From Methylicorpusculum oleiharenae (lineage in GTDB: Bacteria > Pseudomonadota > Gammaproteobacteria > Methylococcales > Methylomonadaceae), in assembly GCF_009828925.2 (NCBI RefSeq), contig NZ_WUTY02000001.1, positions 1,146,492 to 1,210,491 of the forward strand: 64,000 nt of DNA, in the 5' to 3' direction. Shown here piece by piece: positions 31,777 through 41,611 of this stretch (within the stretch, counting starts at the first letter, position 1; every line of letters starts with the position of its first letter). The translations under genes and the position numbers were made by a program. The notes below the pieces were generated by a model, which worked only from the letters and a program-made list of their open reading frames with translations, had not been told where the DNA came from and ran no database searches.

Positions 31777-33127
31777 TTTGTCTGATGTAGAGAGCGAAGA
31801 GATAATAAAACTGAATTTATGCGGAAGCAAATATCCGTATGTTTTTGTTTCTGATGTGTGCTCAGTAGGCGATGGAGCTCATAGTAAAGTAAATCGAGTT
31901 TCTGAAGGTCTACCTTATTTAACTTCAAAGAATATAGGTCAAGGAAAGTTAAAACTTGATAACTATGATTGCATATCAATAGAAGATTTTGAACGACTGT
32001 TCTCCCAGAACAGTAAAGCCATAAGGCGGCCTATGGCTGGAGATGTGCTTATAGGAATTATTGGAACGTTTGGTAACGCGTATTTATACAAAAATAATGA
32101 CCATTTTGGATTCGCCAGTTCAATCGGTATTCTTCGTCCAAACCAAAAATTACTTCTACCAGGATTTTTGTACTACGCAATTACAAGCCCGAAATTCAAG
32201 AATGTTCACTCAAACTATAATGCAGGGTCAGTTCAAGGCTATACAAATATTCCGACGATAAAAAAACTCCAATTGCCATTGCCTCCATTAAACGATCAGA
32301 AGAAAATTACTGCATTACTAACCAGCCTTGACGACCGCATCACCCTATTACGTGAAACCAACACCACCCTCGAAGCCATTGCCCAAACCCTTTTCAAATC
32401 CTGGTTCGTGGACTTCGACCCGGTACGCGCCAAACAGCAAGGCAGGGAGCCGGAAGGTATGGATGCCGAAACCGCCGCACTCTTCCCCGACAGCTTCGAA
32501 GAATCAGAACTGGGCTTGGTGCCGATGGGGTGGCAGGTTGGAATTCTAGGCGACATTCTCGTGGAATCGACGAAGCGTGTTGGAAAGACAAGTGCTATTG
32601 TCCTTTCAGCTGTGCAATCAGGTGAACTGGTTAGGTCATCAGAGCATTTCACAAAAAAAGTTCATAGTGAAGATATTAGCAAATACAAAGAAGTTTCTAA
32701 GTATGCTTTCGCATACAACCCATCTCGGATAAACATTGGCTCTATTGGCATCAATGAATTTGATTCAATTGGAGCGGTTAGTCCCGTTTATGTGGTTGCG
32801 AGACCAAACACGAGAGAACTCGGCTATTTCTTATGGCATCATTTGAAAACATCTAATATTCAAGAATGGATAAAAATTTTGTGTTCTGGAACAGTTAGAC
32901 AAAGCCTTTCATTTAAGGATTTTTCTTCGATTCCAATTTTAACCCCTCCACACGAAATATTGTCTTCATTTCTGGATATAAGAGATAGTCTGTATGTAAG
33001 TGTGAATGCGAACCGTGAGCGAATTAATTTGTTGACCACCTTACGTGACATTTTACTTCCCCGCCTAATCTCCGGCCAACTCCGCTTGCGAGAAGATGGC
33101 AATCAATTTAAAGAGTCAGTTCAATGA
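31766..33127 (+). CDS. hsdS: Type I restriction-modification specificity subunit
   Basis: Selects the bipartite DNA target for the M and R subunits; 453 residues. Two target-recognition domains are present, each ended by a conserved helix: LPPLNDQKKITALLTSLDDRI near residue 180, and the C-terminal NRERINLLTTLRDILLPRLI. The sequence GLVPMGWQVG opens the second domain near residue 252. The recognition-domain DNA (31766-32290 and 32560-33000) is clearly AT-richer than the central conserved part and the flanking genes, the usual trace of domain shuffling. Which sequence it recognises cannot be read off. Confidence 0.95.
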   Translation: MISNLSDVESEEIIKLNLCGSKYPYVFVSDVCSVGDGAHSKVNRVSEGLPYLTSKNIGQGKLKLDNYDCISIEDFERLFSQNSKAIRRPMAGDVLIGIIGTFGNAYLYKNNDHFGFASSIGILRPNQKLLLPGFLYYAITSPKFKNVHSNYNAGSVQGYTNIPTIKKLQLPLPPLNDQKKITALLTSLDDRITLLRETNTTLEAIAQTLFKSWFVDFDPVRAKQQGREPEGMDAETAALFPDSFEESELGLVPMGWQVGILGDILVESTKRVGKTSAIVLSAVQSGELVRSSEHFTKKVHSEDISKYKEVSKYAFAYNPSRINIGSIGINEFDSIGAVSPVYVVARPNTRELGYFLWHHLKTSNIQEWIKILCSGTVRQSLSFKDFSSIPILTPPHEILSSFLDIRDSLYVSVNANRERINLLTTLRDILLPRLISGQLRLREDGNQFKESVQ

Positions 33128-34071
33128 AACCTTTACTTGGACAACTGCAACGGATCAATGTACGTGAAGCTTGGAAAAACGAAGCCACTGATTTCACGCC
33201 TTGGCTTGCAGAGGTTGAAAATCTCCACAATCTGGCGGAGGCACTTGGCTTATCGGAACTGGAGCTGGTGCAAACCGAGTATCAGGTAGGTGATTTTAAA
33301 CTGGATATCCTCTGTACTGACGACGATGGTGAGGTCATTATCGAGAACCAACTCGAAAAAACCAACCACACCCATTTGGGACAAATAATCACTTATGCGG
33401 CAGGCATTGGAGCGAAGAAGGTTATATGGGTAGCGGAATCCTTTCGCACTGAGCATGTTGCAGCACTGGATTTCTTGAATCAGAACACTACGAGTGACCT
33501 CAATTTCTTTGGAGTAGAAATGGCACTCTGGCGCATTGCTGATTCACCCATGGCCCCGAGTTTCAATGTTGTGGTTAAACCTAATGACTGGAGCAAGTCC
33601 AGCCGTGAAAGCGCCCGCATGGCTGCAACCACTACACCGACCAAGCAGCTACAACATAAATTCTGGATCGGATGGATGGAGTATCTGGAAACAAAGAAGT
33701 CTCCGATCAGGCCACAAAAACCCCGTGCTCAACACTGGCTTAGCATCTCGCTCGGACGAGCGGGATTCAGTATTGGTGCCACGGTTAATTCCCGTGAAGA
33801 TAGACTGGGAGTTGAAGTTTATATTAATCATCAGGAGGCTAAGAAATACTTTGGCCAACTCAAGGCGCAAAGCCCATCCATAGAAGCCAAGCTAGGGTTT
33901 ATTTTAGATTGGAGGGAGTTACCTGATAAAAATGCTTGCAGGATACTAATCTTCAGGAATGATGCACCCTTGACTGATGAGACTGCATGGCCCAGCTATT
34001 TCGACTGGCTGACGGTTACTGCACTGAAATTGGATCAAGTCTTCCGACCCCTTGTGAAGGCACTCATATGA
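33124..34071 (+). CDS. DUF4268 protein with nuclease-like N-terminal domain
   Basis: Protein of 315 residues inside the hsd operon, sharing ATGA overlaps with hsdS before it and hsdR after it. The N-terminal half has a PD-(D/E)XK-like pattern: GDFKLDILCTDDDGEVIIENQLEKT, with Asp and Glu-x-Gln, then HLGQIITYAAG. The C-terminal half (RAQHWLSISLGRAGFSIGATV... to the end) corresponds to the DUF4268 region. Its translational coupling suggests a role tied to the restriction system, for instance an extra nuclease or a control protein; that is inference. No signal peptide or membrane segment. Confidence 0.8.
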   Translation: MKPLLGQLQRINVREAWKNEATDFTPWLAEVENLHNLAEALGLSELELVQTEYQVGDFKLDILCTDDDGEVIIENQLEKTNHTHLGQIITYAAGIGAKKVIWVAESFRTEHVAALDFLNQNTTSDLNFFGVEMALWRIADSPMAPSFNVVVKPNDWSKSSRESARMAATTTPTKQLQHKFWIGWMEYLETKKSPIRPQKPRAQHWLSISLGRAGFSIGATVNSREDRLGVEVYINHQEAKKYFGQLKAQSPSIEAKLGFILDWRELPDKNACRILIFRNDAPLTDETAWPSYFDWLTVTALKLDQVFRPLVKALI

Positions 34072-37000
34072 CCGAAGACCAACTGGAACAAGAAACCCTG
34101 AGCTGGCTGGCGGATGTCGGCTACACCTCAGTCTATGGCCCTGACCTTGCCTTCGACGGCAAGACGCCCGAGCGCAGCAATTACAACCAGGTGGTTTTGG
34201 TGGAACGCTTGCGTAATGCGATCAACCGGCTGAATCCTTGGGTGCCGTTGGTCGCCCGCGAAGATGCCTTACAACAGGTCTTGAATCTGGATACGCCGGT
34301 GTTGCTGGCAGCCAATCGCCACTTTCATCACTTGCTGGTCAACGGCGTGCCGGTGCACTATCAGATCGATGGCGAGACCCGCGGCGATTTTGTCCGTCTG
34401 ATAGACTGGGACTCACCCGCATCCGGCCCTGGGGGCCACCTTTTCCCGGAGGGAGAAGGAAAAAATGAATGGCTGGCAATCAATCAGTTTTCCATCAAAG
34501 GCCACAAATATACCCGGCGGCCTGACATCATTCTATTCATTAATGGCTTGCCATTGGTGCTGCTGGAACTGAAAAACCCCGCCGATCCGACGGCCGATGT
34601 ATGGAAAGCCTACGGGCAGATACAAACCTATAAAGAGCAAATACCCGATGTATTCCAGTACAACGAAATACTGGTCATCTCGGACGGCACTGAAGCGTTG
34701 ATGGGTTCCCTGTCTGCCGAGGCTGAGCGGTTTATGGCCTGGCGTACCATTGACGGATTAACGCTTGACCCGCTTGGTCAGTTTAATGAACTGGAAACAC
34801 TGGTCCGCGGTGTCTTGGCTCCAGACTATCTGCTGGATTTTCTGCGCTTCTTTGTCCTGTTTGAAGATGACGGCACACTGGTCAAGAAAATTGCCGGTTA
34901 TCATCAGTACCATGCGGTGCGGTCGGCCATCACTCAGGTCATTGCCGCGTCAAGACCCGGCGGCAGTCAAAAAGGCGGGGTGGTCTGGCACACGCAAGGT
35001 TCAGGCAAGAGCATCACCATGACCTGTTTTGCCGCCCGTGTGATGCGTGAAATAGCGATGGAAAACCCGACTATCGTGGTCATTACCGACCGCAATGATC
35101 TGGATGGGCAATTGTTCGGGGTGTTTTCGCTGGCACAGGATTTACTGCGTGAGCAGCCCGTGCAGGGCGAAACGCGTCAAGATTTACGGGCCAAGTTAGC
35201 CCATCGTCCCTCTGGCGGTATCGTCTTTGCGACGATTCAAAAGTTCATGCCCGGAGAGGATGAAGACAGTTTCCCCGTGCTGTCGGACCGTCATAATATT
35301 GTCGTGATAGCCGATGAAGCGCACCGCACGCAGTACGGTTTTGAAGCCAAGCTAAAAACCAGAAAAGTACGGGGTAACGCGTTGAGTAGTGATCGGTCGA
35401 CTCAGCAAGGTGCCGTCTCGGATGCTGCCTCGTACTACCAGGTCGGCTATGCCCAGCATTTGCGAGACGCCCTACCCAACGCAACCTTCGTCGCTTTTAC
35501 CGGTACCCCGGTAGCCTCCGAAGACCGCAACACCCGCGCCGTGTTTGGGGATTACATCCACATCTACGATATGCAGCAGGCCCGGGATGACGGAGCGACA
35601 GTCCCAATTTATTTTGAGTCGCGCCTGGCTAAACTGGGTTTGAAGGCCGAGTCCTTGCCTGACATTGATGCCGAAGTGGATGAACTGGCGGAAGACGAAG
35701 AAGATGATCAGCAAGCCCGGCTTAAGAGTAAATGGGCGGCGTTGGAAAGTATTGTCGGTGCAGAACCCAGAATCCAGCAGGTGGCAGCCGATCTGGTTGC
35801 CCACTTTGAAGAACGCAGTAAAGCACAAACCGGTAAAGCCATGATCGTAGCCATGAGCCGCGAAATCTCGGTACATCTTTATAACGCGATTATTGCCCTG
35901 CGACCCGAATGGCACGATGATGATCCCGAAAAGGGCGTGATTAAGGTGGTGATGACCGGTTCTGCCAGCGACAAGCCCTTGCTGCGGCCCCATATCTATT
36001 CCAAGCAAGTCAAAAAACGACTGGAAAAACGCTTCAAGAATCCCGACGATCCCATGCGGTTGGTGATCGTGCGGGATATGTGGCTCACCGGCTTTGATGC
36101 GCCATGTGTGCATACGATGTATGTGGACAAGCCGATGAAAGGCCACAACCTGATGCAAGCCATTGCCAGGGTAAACCGCGTATTCCGCGATAAACAAGGC
36201 GGTTTGGTGGTTGATTACATCGGCATTGCCAGCGACCTGAAACAAGCTTTGAAAGAATACACGGCCAGCAAAGGACGCGGCAGCCTGACGGTCGATGCCC
36301 ATGAAGCCTATGCCGTTTTGGCAGAAAAAATGGATATTCTGCGGGCTATGCTGCACCCCTTCGATTACAGCGGGTTCCTGACCGGAGGCCATAACCTGCT
36401 GGCAAAGACCGCCAACCATGTGCTCGGTATCGAAGAGGGCAAGAAGCGCTTCTGCGACACGGCTTTGACGATGTCCAAGGCCTTTACCTTATGTTGCACG
36501 CTGGATGAAGCCAAGGCCGTGCGTGAAGAAGTCGCCTTCTTCCAGGCAGTCAAAGTACTCCTGACCAAGAAAGACATCAGCAGTAAAAAGAAAACCAATG
36601 AAGAGCGTGAGCTTGCCATTCGCCAGATCATCGGCTCGGCGGTGGTATCTGAAGAAGTGGTGGACATTTTCAACGCGGTGGGTCTGGATAAGCCCAATAT
36701 CGGCATCCTGGATGAAGACTTCCTTAATGACATGCGCAACCTGCCTGAACGCAACCTCGCCGTTGAATTGTTGGAGCGTTTGCTGGAAGGCGAAATCAAA
36801 AGCCGCTTCGCCAGCAATGTCGTGCAGCAAAATAAATTCTCTGAACTGCTCGTCAACGTCATCAAGCGTTATCAGAATCGTTCTATCGAAACCGCGCAGG
36901 TGATGGAAGAGTTGATCCAGATGGCAAAGAAGTTTAAGGAAGCCGTCAATCGAGGCGATGATCTTGGCCTGAATGACGATGAACTGGCCTTTTACGATGC

Positions 37001-37250
37001 GTTGGCAAACAATGAAGAATCGGTGCGTGAACTGGGTGATGAAGTACTGAAAAAAATAGCCCATGAACTGGCAGAAAATTTACGTAAAAGTGCCCGCGTC
37101 GATTGGTCGGTACGGGAAAGCGTTCGTGCCAGTTTGAGGTTGATGGTGAAGCGGATATTGCGCAAATACAAATACCCACCAGCCAAACAGGAAGAGGCGA
37201 TTCAACTGGTGCTGGAGCAAGCCGAGAACTTGTGTGCAGATTGGGCTTAG
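34068..37250 (+). CDS. hsdR: Type I restriction endonuclease/translocase subunit (R subunit)
   Basis: Cleaves and pumps foreign DNA; 1060 residues. The true start is the ATG at 34068 (MTEDQLEQETLSWLADVGY) overlapping the previous stop codon; a longer frame from 33987 is spurious. The nuclease region is RRPDIILFINGLPLVLLELKNP around residues 145-165, with the Asp and Glu-x-Lys residues. The motor has Walker A VWHTQGSGKSITM near 308, DEAH in VVIADEAHRTQYG near 415, and motif III FTGTPV near 482. Motif VI reads QAIARVNRVF. The frame is intact, so the operon hsdM-hsdS-DUF4268-hsdR appears functional. Confidence 0.96.
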   Translation: MTEDQLEQETLSWLADVGYTSVYGPDLAFDGKTPERSNYNQVVLVERLRNAINRLNPWVPLVAREDALQQVLNLDTPVLLAANRHFHHLLVNGVPVHYQIDGETRGDFVRLIDWDSPASGPGGHLFPEGEGKNEWLAINQFSIKGHKYTRRPDIILFINGLPLVLLELKNPADPTADVWKAYGQIQTYKEQIPDVFQYNEILVISDGTEALMGSLSAEAERFMAWRTIDGLTLDPLGQFNELETLVRGVLAPDYLLDFLRFFVLFEDDGTLVKKIAGYHQYHAVRSAITQVIAASRPGGSQKGGVVWHTQGSGKSITMTCFAARVMREIAMENPTIVVITDRNDLDGQLFGVFSLAQDLLREQPVQGETRQDLRAKLAHRPSGGIVFATIQKFMPGEDEDSFPVLSDRHNIVVIADEAHRTQYGFEAKLKTRKVRGNALSSDRSTQQGAVSDAASYYQVGYAQHLRDALPNATFVAFTGTPVASEDRNTRAVFGDYIHIYDMQQARDDGATVPIYFESRLAKLGLKAESLPDIDAEVDELAEDEEDDQQARLKSKWAALESIVGAEPRIQQVAADLVAHFEERSKAQTGKAMIVAMSREISVHLYNAIIALRPEWHDDDPEKGVIKVVMTGSASDKPLLRPHIYSKQVKKRLEKRFKNPDDPMRLVIVRDMWLTGFDAPCVHTMYVDKPMKGHNLMQAIARVNRVFRDKQGGLVVDYIGIASDLKQALKEYTASKGRGSLTVDAHEAYAVLAEKMDILRAMLHPFDYSGFLTGGHNLLAKTANHVLGIEEGKKRFCDTALTMSKAFTLCCTLDEAKAVREEVAFFQAVKVLLTKKDISSKKKTNEERELAIRQIIGSAVVSEEVVDIFNAVGLDKPNIGILDEDFLNDMRNLPERNLAVELLERLLEGEIKSRFASNVVQQNKFSELLVNVIKRYQNRSIETAQVMEELIQMAKKFKEAVNRGDDLGLNDDELAFYDALANNEESVRELGDEVLKKIAHELAENLRKSARVDWSVRESVRASLRLMVKRILRKYKYPPAKQEEAIQLVLEQAENLCADWA

Positions 37251-38094
37251 ATTGTCAATTGACACTGACCGCCGAGAAGCGGTGGCGCAAGATAGAGGGG
37301 TTTAAACGGTTACCGGAAGTGTGTGTTTAATGTGGCCCCATAAACCTCGCAAACACGATACTTAACAGGGTTGCCCAAGGAGAGAGGCAATATGAATGCC
37401 TCTCTCTTTAGGGTTTCTGGATTACGGTCGGAAGATTAGTTTTTTCTTCATCAAAATTGGCGATTAATTCTTCAGTGTCCTTTATTGATCTACTGAAAAC
37501 TATAGCCGGTTGTGACTTATGATAATGGCTCATTATGAGAATAATTCTATTTAAATAGGCTGTGTGAAAAACGTGACTGGAATCAAGACTCAAAGGCGCT
37601 ACCATAGAAACCAATCAAATGGTTGGAATTCTATTTTTGCATAGCTTTGGTTGGAAGTATGATCACCTTGCTCCGACCCATAAGAGAGATTCGGATAACA
37701 ATTTAAGCTTCCCAATACCGGTCATTGGCAAAGTGGCACTATCGACCCCTAGCGGTAGATCGGAAAGGGAATCTTGGATGACTGGAGTCGGCCATTGCAG
37801 TCATTGGAATTCATCCCAAACTACGTCAACAATGTGACATATTGCTGACGTTTGGATGTCAATTATGGTTGAATGCTCACTATACCGACAACTCGCACAT
37901 CCGCTCTGATACAGTCATCCGGATCGAAGGCCAAAGTGAAAATTGCTCTGCTTCAACTGCAGTCGGTAACAGTATTGCCCTCAAGTCTCAGTCTCGATCA
38001 CATAGCCGACGACAGACCACAGACAACATATTGAGTCCGATAGAACACTCCAATCCCCGTTCGATTCCTCCTGATCGTCATCTGCCTTTTCCCA
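37251..38094. other. Intergenic region between the hsd operon and the Detocs operon
   Basis: About 840 bp with no convincing gene. It holds a terminator hairpin at its left end (37380-37409). The reading frames inside it, such as a 68-residue one on the reverse strand at 37408-37614, have no recognisable domain and no good ribosome site. It may be the scar of a deleted gene. Confidence 0.5.
37380..37409 (+). terminator. Terminator hairpin after hsdR
   Basis: Perfect 10 bp arms GAGAGAGGCA (37380-37389) and TGCCTCTCTC (37397-37406) with a seven-base loop, followed by TTT. It lies 130 bp behind hsdR and probably ends the hsd transcript. Being symmetric, it could also stop transcription from the right. 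Confidence 0.7.
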
Positions 38095-39291
38095 TTATTG
38101 CGGGAGTCGCATCCCGACATCAGCAATTCCGGCCCGGATAGCCTTAACGACAAATTTAGCGGAGAGCAAGCATCCAATTCGATGGAATTGGTCGCCTTTG
38201 TTTTTGCCTCCATCATCAACGACGGCCTTGGCCGCAAAAAACGCAGGTTTGTTGGCTGCGTGCCTTGCGGCTTCATAGACGGAATAAATCTCCATATCGA
38301 AGCCGGCTAGTTTACGTTGTCCTGACGCTAGGGAAGACGTCTTGCCATCTTGTGCTATGACGGCACTTCCACTGCTAGTCGGTGCATCAGCCTGGACATT
38401 GCAGGTCAGTCGCTCCATCACATCTGGAAGCTCTGACTTGCCAGCATTTAGACCTTCCAACAGGTACTCTTTCAAATCAGCATCTGAACAAAGCTCAAGC
38501 AGTTTGTTGTGGACGTCCACATCAATTTGCACATCATAGTGTTCAGATTTGAAGCCTTCGTTGCTCCATTTTCCCGCATCGTGCTGGTGGCAAATCTGAG
38601 TTACCAGTAGGTCATAGATTCCGGCCCCGCCGGTTACTCCACCACAAATCCCACTCATGCAGATCAGACGGGGCTCAAAGCGCTCCAGCGCCATGGTCGC
38701 AACGACCGCCGCCGCGACGAGACCCATGCGGTGCGCTCGAACGATTACGCCCTTGTAATCGCATATTTGGACTTCTCGGCAAACGAGTCCTGATATGGTC
38801 TTGACTGGCCCCCAAGTATCGGTCAATCCGACGAAAGCATTAATCTCCTTGTCCAGCGCGCAAACAATGACGAACTCATACTTCTGCTTGGGTTGCGCTG
38901 CCAATAGCTTCAGCTTCAATGCTTCCTTCCACTCACCATGGCCATTGAAGGGGATCACATTAATGTCGACCGCGTTTAAATCGTACACAGAGCCCCCCAA
39001 GTCCTCGGTGTAGCGCGTAAGCACGACTGCTGGGGTTCGGAACGATTTGCTATCGTAGTCCCTAGTTGCAGAAACCAACTGATCACTATGATCCTCGACT
39101 GTGTCGTCCTTTCCCGATCTGGGCACAACGAGATCAAGAAGGATTAAATCGAATTTCGTTTTGGCGATTTCGCGCGTATAGTCACACCAATTCCTTTCAC
39201 GCTGAATCTCAGCGTCGGGAATGATTTGATTGATTTCGGCTTGAATCTCTTCATACTTACTGTCTTCATCTTCAAGTATCAATATCTTCAT
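38095..39291 (-). CDS. dtcC: Receiver domain fused to nucleoside phosphorylase domain (Detocs effector DtcC-like)
   Basis: Protein of 398 residues from an ATG at 39291 that overlaps the upstream stop (ATGA). Residues 1-125 are a response-regulator receiver: acidic pair in ILILEDEDSKY and phosphoacceptor Asp in FDLILLDLVVPRSG. The usual Lys-Pro near position 105 reads Ile-Pro here (INVIPFNG). Residues of about 135-395 form a PNP/MTAN-type nucleosidase: EFVIVCALDKEINAF, LICMSGICGGVTGGAGIYD and AGFDMEIYSVYEAA. In Detocs the phosphorylated effector of this design destroys ATP during phage infection. The match to that system is by domain and order; activity is inferred. Related PNP fusions in other defence systems are the alternative. 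Confidence 0.82.
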   Translation of the reverse strand: MKILILEDEDSKYEEIQAEINQIIPDAEIQRERNWCDYTREIAKTKFDLILLDLVVPRSGKDDTVEDHSDQLVSATRDYDSKSFRTPAVVLTRYTEDLGGSVYDLNAVDINVIPFNGHGEWKEALKLKLLAAQPKQKYEFVIVCALDKEINAFVGLTDTWGPVKTISGLVCREVQICDYKGVIVRAHRMGLVAAAVVATMALERFEPRLICMSGICGGVTGGAGIYDLLVTQICHQHDAGKWSNEGFKSEHYDVQIDVDVHNKLLELCSDADLKEYLLEGLNAGKSELPDVMERLTCNVQADAPTSSGSAVIAQDGKTSSLASGQRKLAGFDMEIYSVYEAARHAANKPAFFAAKAVVDDGGKNKGDQFHRIGCLLSAKFVVKAIRAGIADVGMRLPQ

Positions 39292-39758
39292 AGTCGCTCC
39301 AGAATGGACGTGACCTCGGCCTTCCATCGAAGGTCATCTTCCACATATCTCACACAGCCGGCTATCTTAATGCCAAACTTTTCGAGTATTTCTTGCTGTG
39401 CCAATTCCACTGGAATCGGCACTTCTTCTATCGGAATGTCTGGGTATTGCGTAAGGATGATGCATGATGTGTTACTGCCGGAAGACTCAATTTCAAACAA
39501 CACATCTAGACCTCCTGAAGATAGAGGAAATGGGGAACCCGCCCCAGCCTCTGGCTCATGACTGTGAATTGACATGTCGATGATAGCAAGATCAAAGGTA
39601 GATGTTGCCAGCACGGACGAAGCCGTTGCCAACGCGTGGCATTCCACGATCTCGATACGTCCAGAAAAATGCTCTTTCAGGTGAGCGCGAATGCTGTCCA
39701 TCTTGAATGGATCATCTTCGACAATCAGGCACCGGGTATGCTCAATGTTCAAGGTCAT
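39288..39758 (-). CDS. dtcB: Stand-alone receiver-domain protein (Detocs DtcB-like)
   Basis: Protein of 156 residues consisting of one receiver domain with no output domain. The acidic pocket is CLIVEDDPFKM and the phosphoacceptor Asp is in FDLAIIDMSIHS near residue 60. ILTQYPDIP supplies the conserved Thr position. It overlaps the kinase gene by 17 bp and the effector gene by 4 bp, so all three are translationally coupled. In Detocs the lone receiver is thought to soak up stray phosphate so the effector is not set off without infection; that role is assumed here from family and position. Confidence 0.78.
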   Translation of the reverse strand: MTLNIEHTRCLIVEDDPFKMDSIRAHLKEHFSGRIEIVECHALATASSVLATSTFDLAIIDMSIHSHEPEAGAGSPFPLSSGGLDVLFEIESSGSNTSCIILTQYPDIPIEEVPIPVELAQQEILEKFGIKIAGCVRYVEDDLRWKAEVTSILERL

Positions 39759-41568
39759 AGGTAAGTCTCACGTGTACTTCATTACCCAAGACTTCGTACT
39801 GCTCAAGGGATAAGTCTTGGCGGTTATGGGCAAGCAGTAAGAGCTTCGAAATTCCGCTCTTTCCTTGATACAAATTGGCATCCTGAAAATTTGCCTTCTT
39901 TCGCTCTTCGATGACCGCAGAAACTTCAGCCGGGTCATCTGATAGACGAATAGAAGACGATATTTTCACTATTAATAGTTTCTGCTTACCTGACGTAATT
40001 TCGAAATTTCTACGGACGGGGCGGCTACGGTCACCATGCTTGGCCGCGTTCGCAACAACGACAGCCAGCGAGTCGTAAACAATGTGGTATGCGCCGCCAA
40101 CCAACTCGACCTCGCCATTGCTGTTCTCGTCTTCCTGCGGGTTGAAATCAGGTGTGGTGTCCTTTATCTCAGCGACTATGGCGTCAAATAACAACGATAG
40201 GGATGCTTTGGGCGCCACAATTGATGGTCGCTTGAACCATTCAAACACCGCGGCGATCTTACGGTCGATGGAATGCTCCAACTCTCGACGGAAGGACTCC
40301 GCCAACTTGGTATCTGCTAACGCCACAGATGGTAGCAGTTCGTTTTCGAGGAATGGGATGTTTTTTAGCGGCACTTGCAGGTTTTTCAGGTATCTATTGA
40401 CGGCAATCAGGTCACACTCCGCAAGCCTCCAACAATAGTCGATAATATCCAGATCTATGCCCGCCACAGTTTTCGTCTCGGCGTATGCTGTGCTTATGGT
40501 GTTGACTGCAGCACTAAGAATCTCAAGCTTTTGAGGTCCATACACCTCGGGCTGAAGAAGTCCAAGTGGCTTCGCCTTGGAATTGACATGCAGCCGGTCC
40601 CTGATAACCTCTTCAATCGAGCGATTGTATGCATCCTTCCAAGCGCTCCATTTCGCCACAAACTGTGGCGAACGAGATAGGTGTCCAAATTTTTCGCCCT
40701 TTTCAATCTGGTTGATAACACTGGAGTATAGATGGCCGTGAAAGGTACCATGTCGAATTCTCCGACCAATATAGGAGGCGATTCCAAAAACAGGATTCGA
40801 GCAGAATGCGTTGTAACACTGTCCCATTACGAGCGAAAGAATCGTTTCATCGCAATTTACAGAAACCCCTTTTCTCCCCGAACCTGTGGACGTTAGTGCA
40901 CTGTTCAGCTCAATCATCATCTCGTCTTCGATCCACGATGAGAATCTCGATGGGTCCACATAAATGCGATGGTCATCGATCTCATTTCGAACCCGATTAA
41001 GTTGATGATCGATTCGAACTGCCCGGGCGCGCTCAAGGAAGTGCTCATCCTTGGTGAAGCGAGCCATCCACTCATGGAGGGAGGCCCGCACTTCCGGGAT
41101 GTCTGCGCGGTGAGGCGCAAGCTTGTTCAATTTTGCGAGAAAGTCCTCGGTGGAAATTTCGTAGATATACTCTGAAACGTATGGGTGCGTGGACTCATAG
41201 GCTTCGACGAGTTTAACAAGAGCCCCGTCGTGTTCCTTTATTGTAATGTTTTCCAAAAGCTTTCTAAGTTGAAAACTGTCAAGTTCGTTCTTACTACGTT
41301 TGGCGAGCAGAAGAAGCAAGATCAATCTCACCAGACCATCCCTCGCCAATTTTGCTGCCGTCCGTACTGCCTTGATCGGAACAGTCCGAGAAAGATCGCG
41401 AGTTAGCCCCATTAGAGTGAACAAATCGTCCCTTTCGAAACCGATCTGCCCATCGGAATGGTACAGCCAATAGTTGAATACTGCCGATCGGGTTGCTGTG
41501 CCCGACAGCTCAAGCTTGGCCAGAAATTCATATGGGTGTTTGGTGAATGGGGTCTTCCCTACCCTCAG
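39742..41568 (-). pseudogene. dtcA: Detocs-type sensor histidine kinase, 5' part removed by an IS element
   Basis: About 608 authentic residues remain. The C-terminal HATPase domain is complete: N box VVVANAAKHGD and G box QGKSGISKLLLLAHN near the end. A candidate phosphoacceptor helix with His precedes it (RELEHSIDRKIAAVFEWF). The N-terminal 400 residues are helical without recognised motifs and probably belong to the sensing part. At 41568 the frame runs into the inverted repeat of an IS3 element; a fortuitous ATG in the IS at 41610 would add 14 foreign residues (MYLYKILEATTILT). Whether enough sensor is left to work is unknown, so the system is probably silent or deregulated. Confidence 0.75.
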
Positions 41569-41611
41569 TGTCAGGATAGTTGTCGCCTCTAAAATTTTAT
41601 AGAGGTACAAA

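Larger units (their letters stand above)
19116..41568. mobile_element. Tn7-like transposon with defence cargo (far boundary lost or unresolved)
   Basis: The left limit is the right-type end at 19116. tnsABCDE fill 19235-26930 and anti-phage cargo follows. Base composition changes visibly: the tns genes are AT-rich compared with the atp operon. No outward-facing second end was found. The right limit given here is where an IS3 element cuts off the kinase gene of the Detocs operon. An additional Tn7-type end inside (28801) shows that the structure is composite or rearranged. Confidence 0.75.

Noticed and set aside
33987-34067. Longer N-terminus for hsdR
   Set aside because: It lies fully in another frame of the preceding DUF4268 gene; the ATGA-coupled start at 34068 begins the conserved part.
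37408-37614. 68-residue reverse-strand reading frame
   Set aside because: No ribosome site, domain or signal peptide; it lies in a probable scar region.
37657-37675. AGTATGATCACCTTGC as an inverted far-end TnsB site
   Set aside because: Only the first half of the core matches, and no second copy or ACA terminus follows.
41587-41610. ATG at 41610 as the true start of the kinase gene
   Set aside because: The first 14 codons belong to the IS3 inverted repeat region, so the start is accidental.
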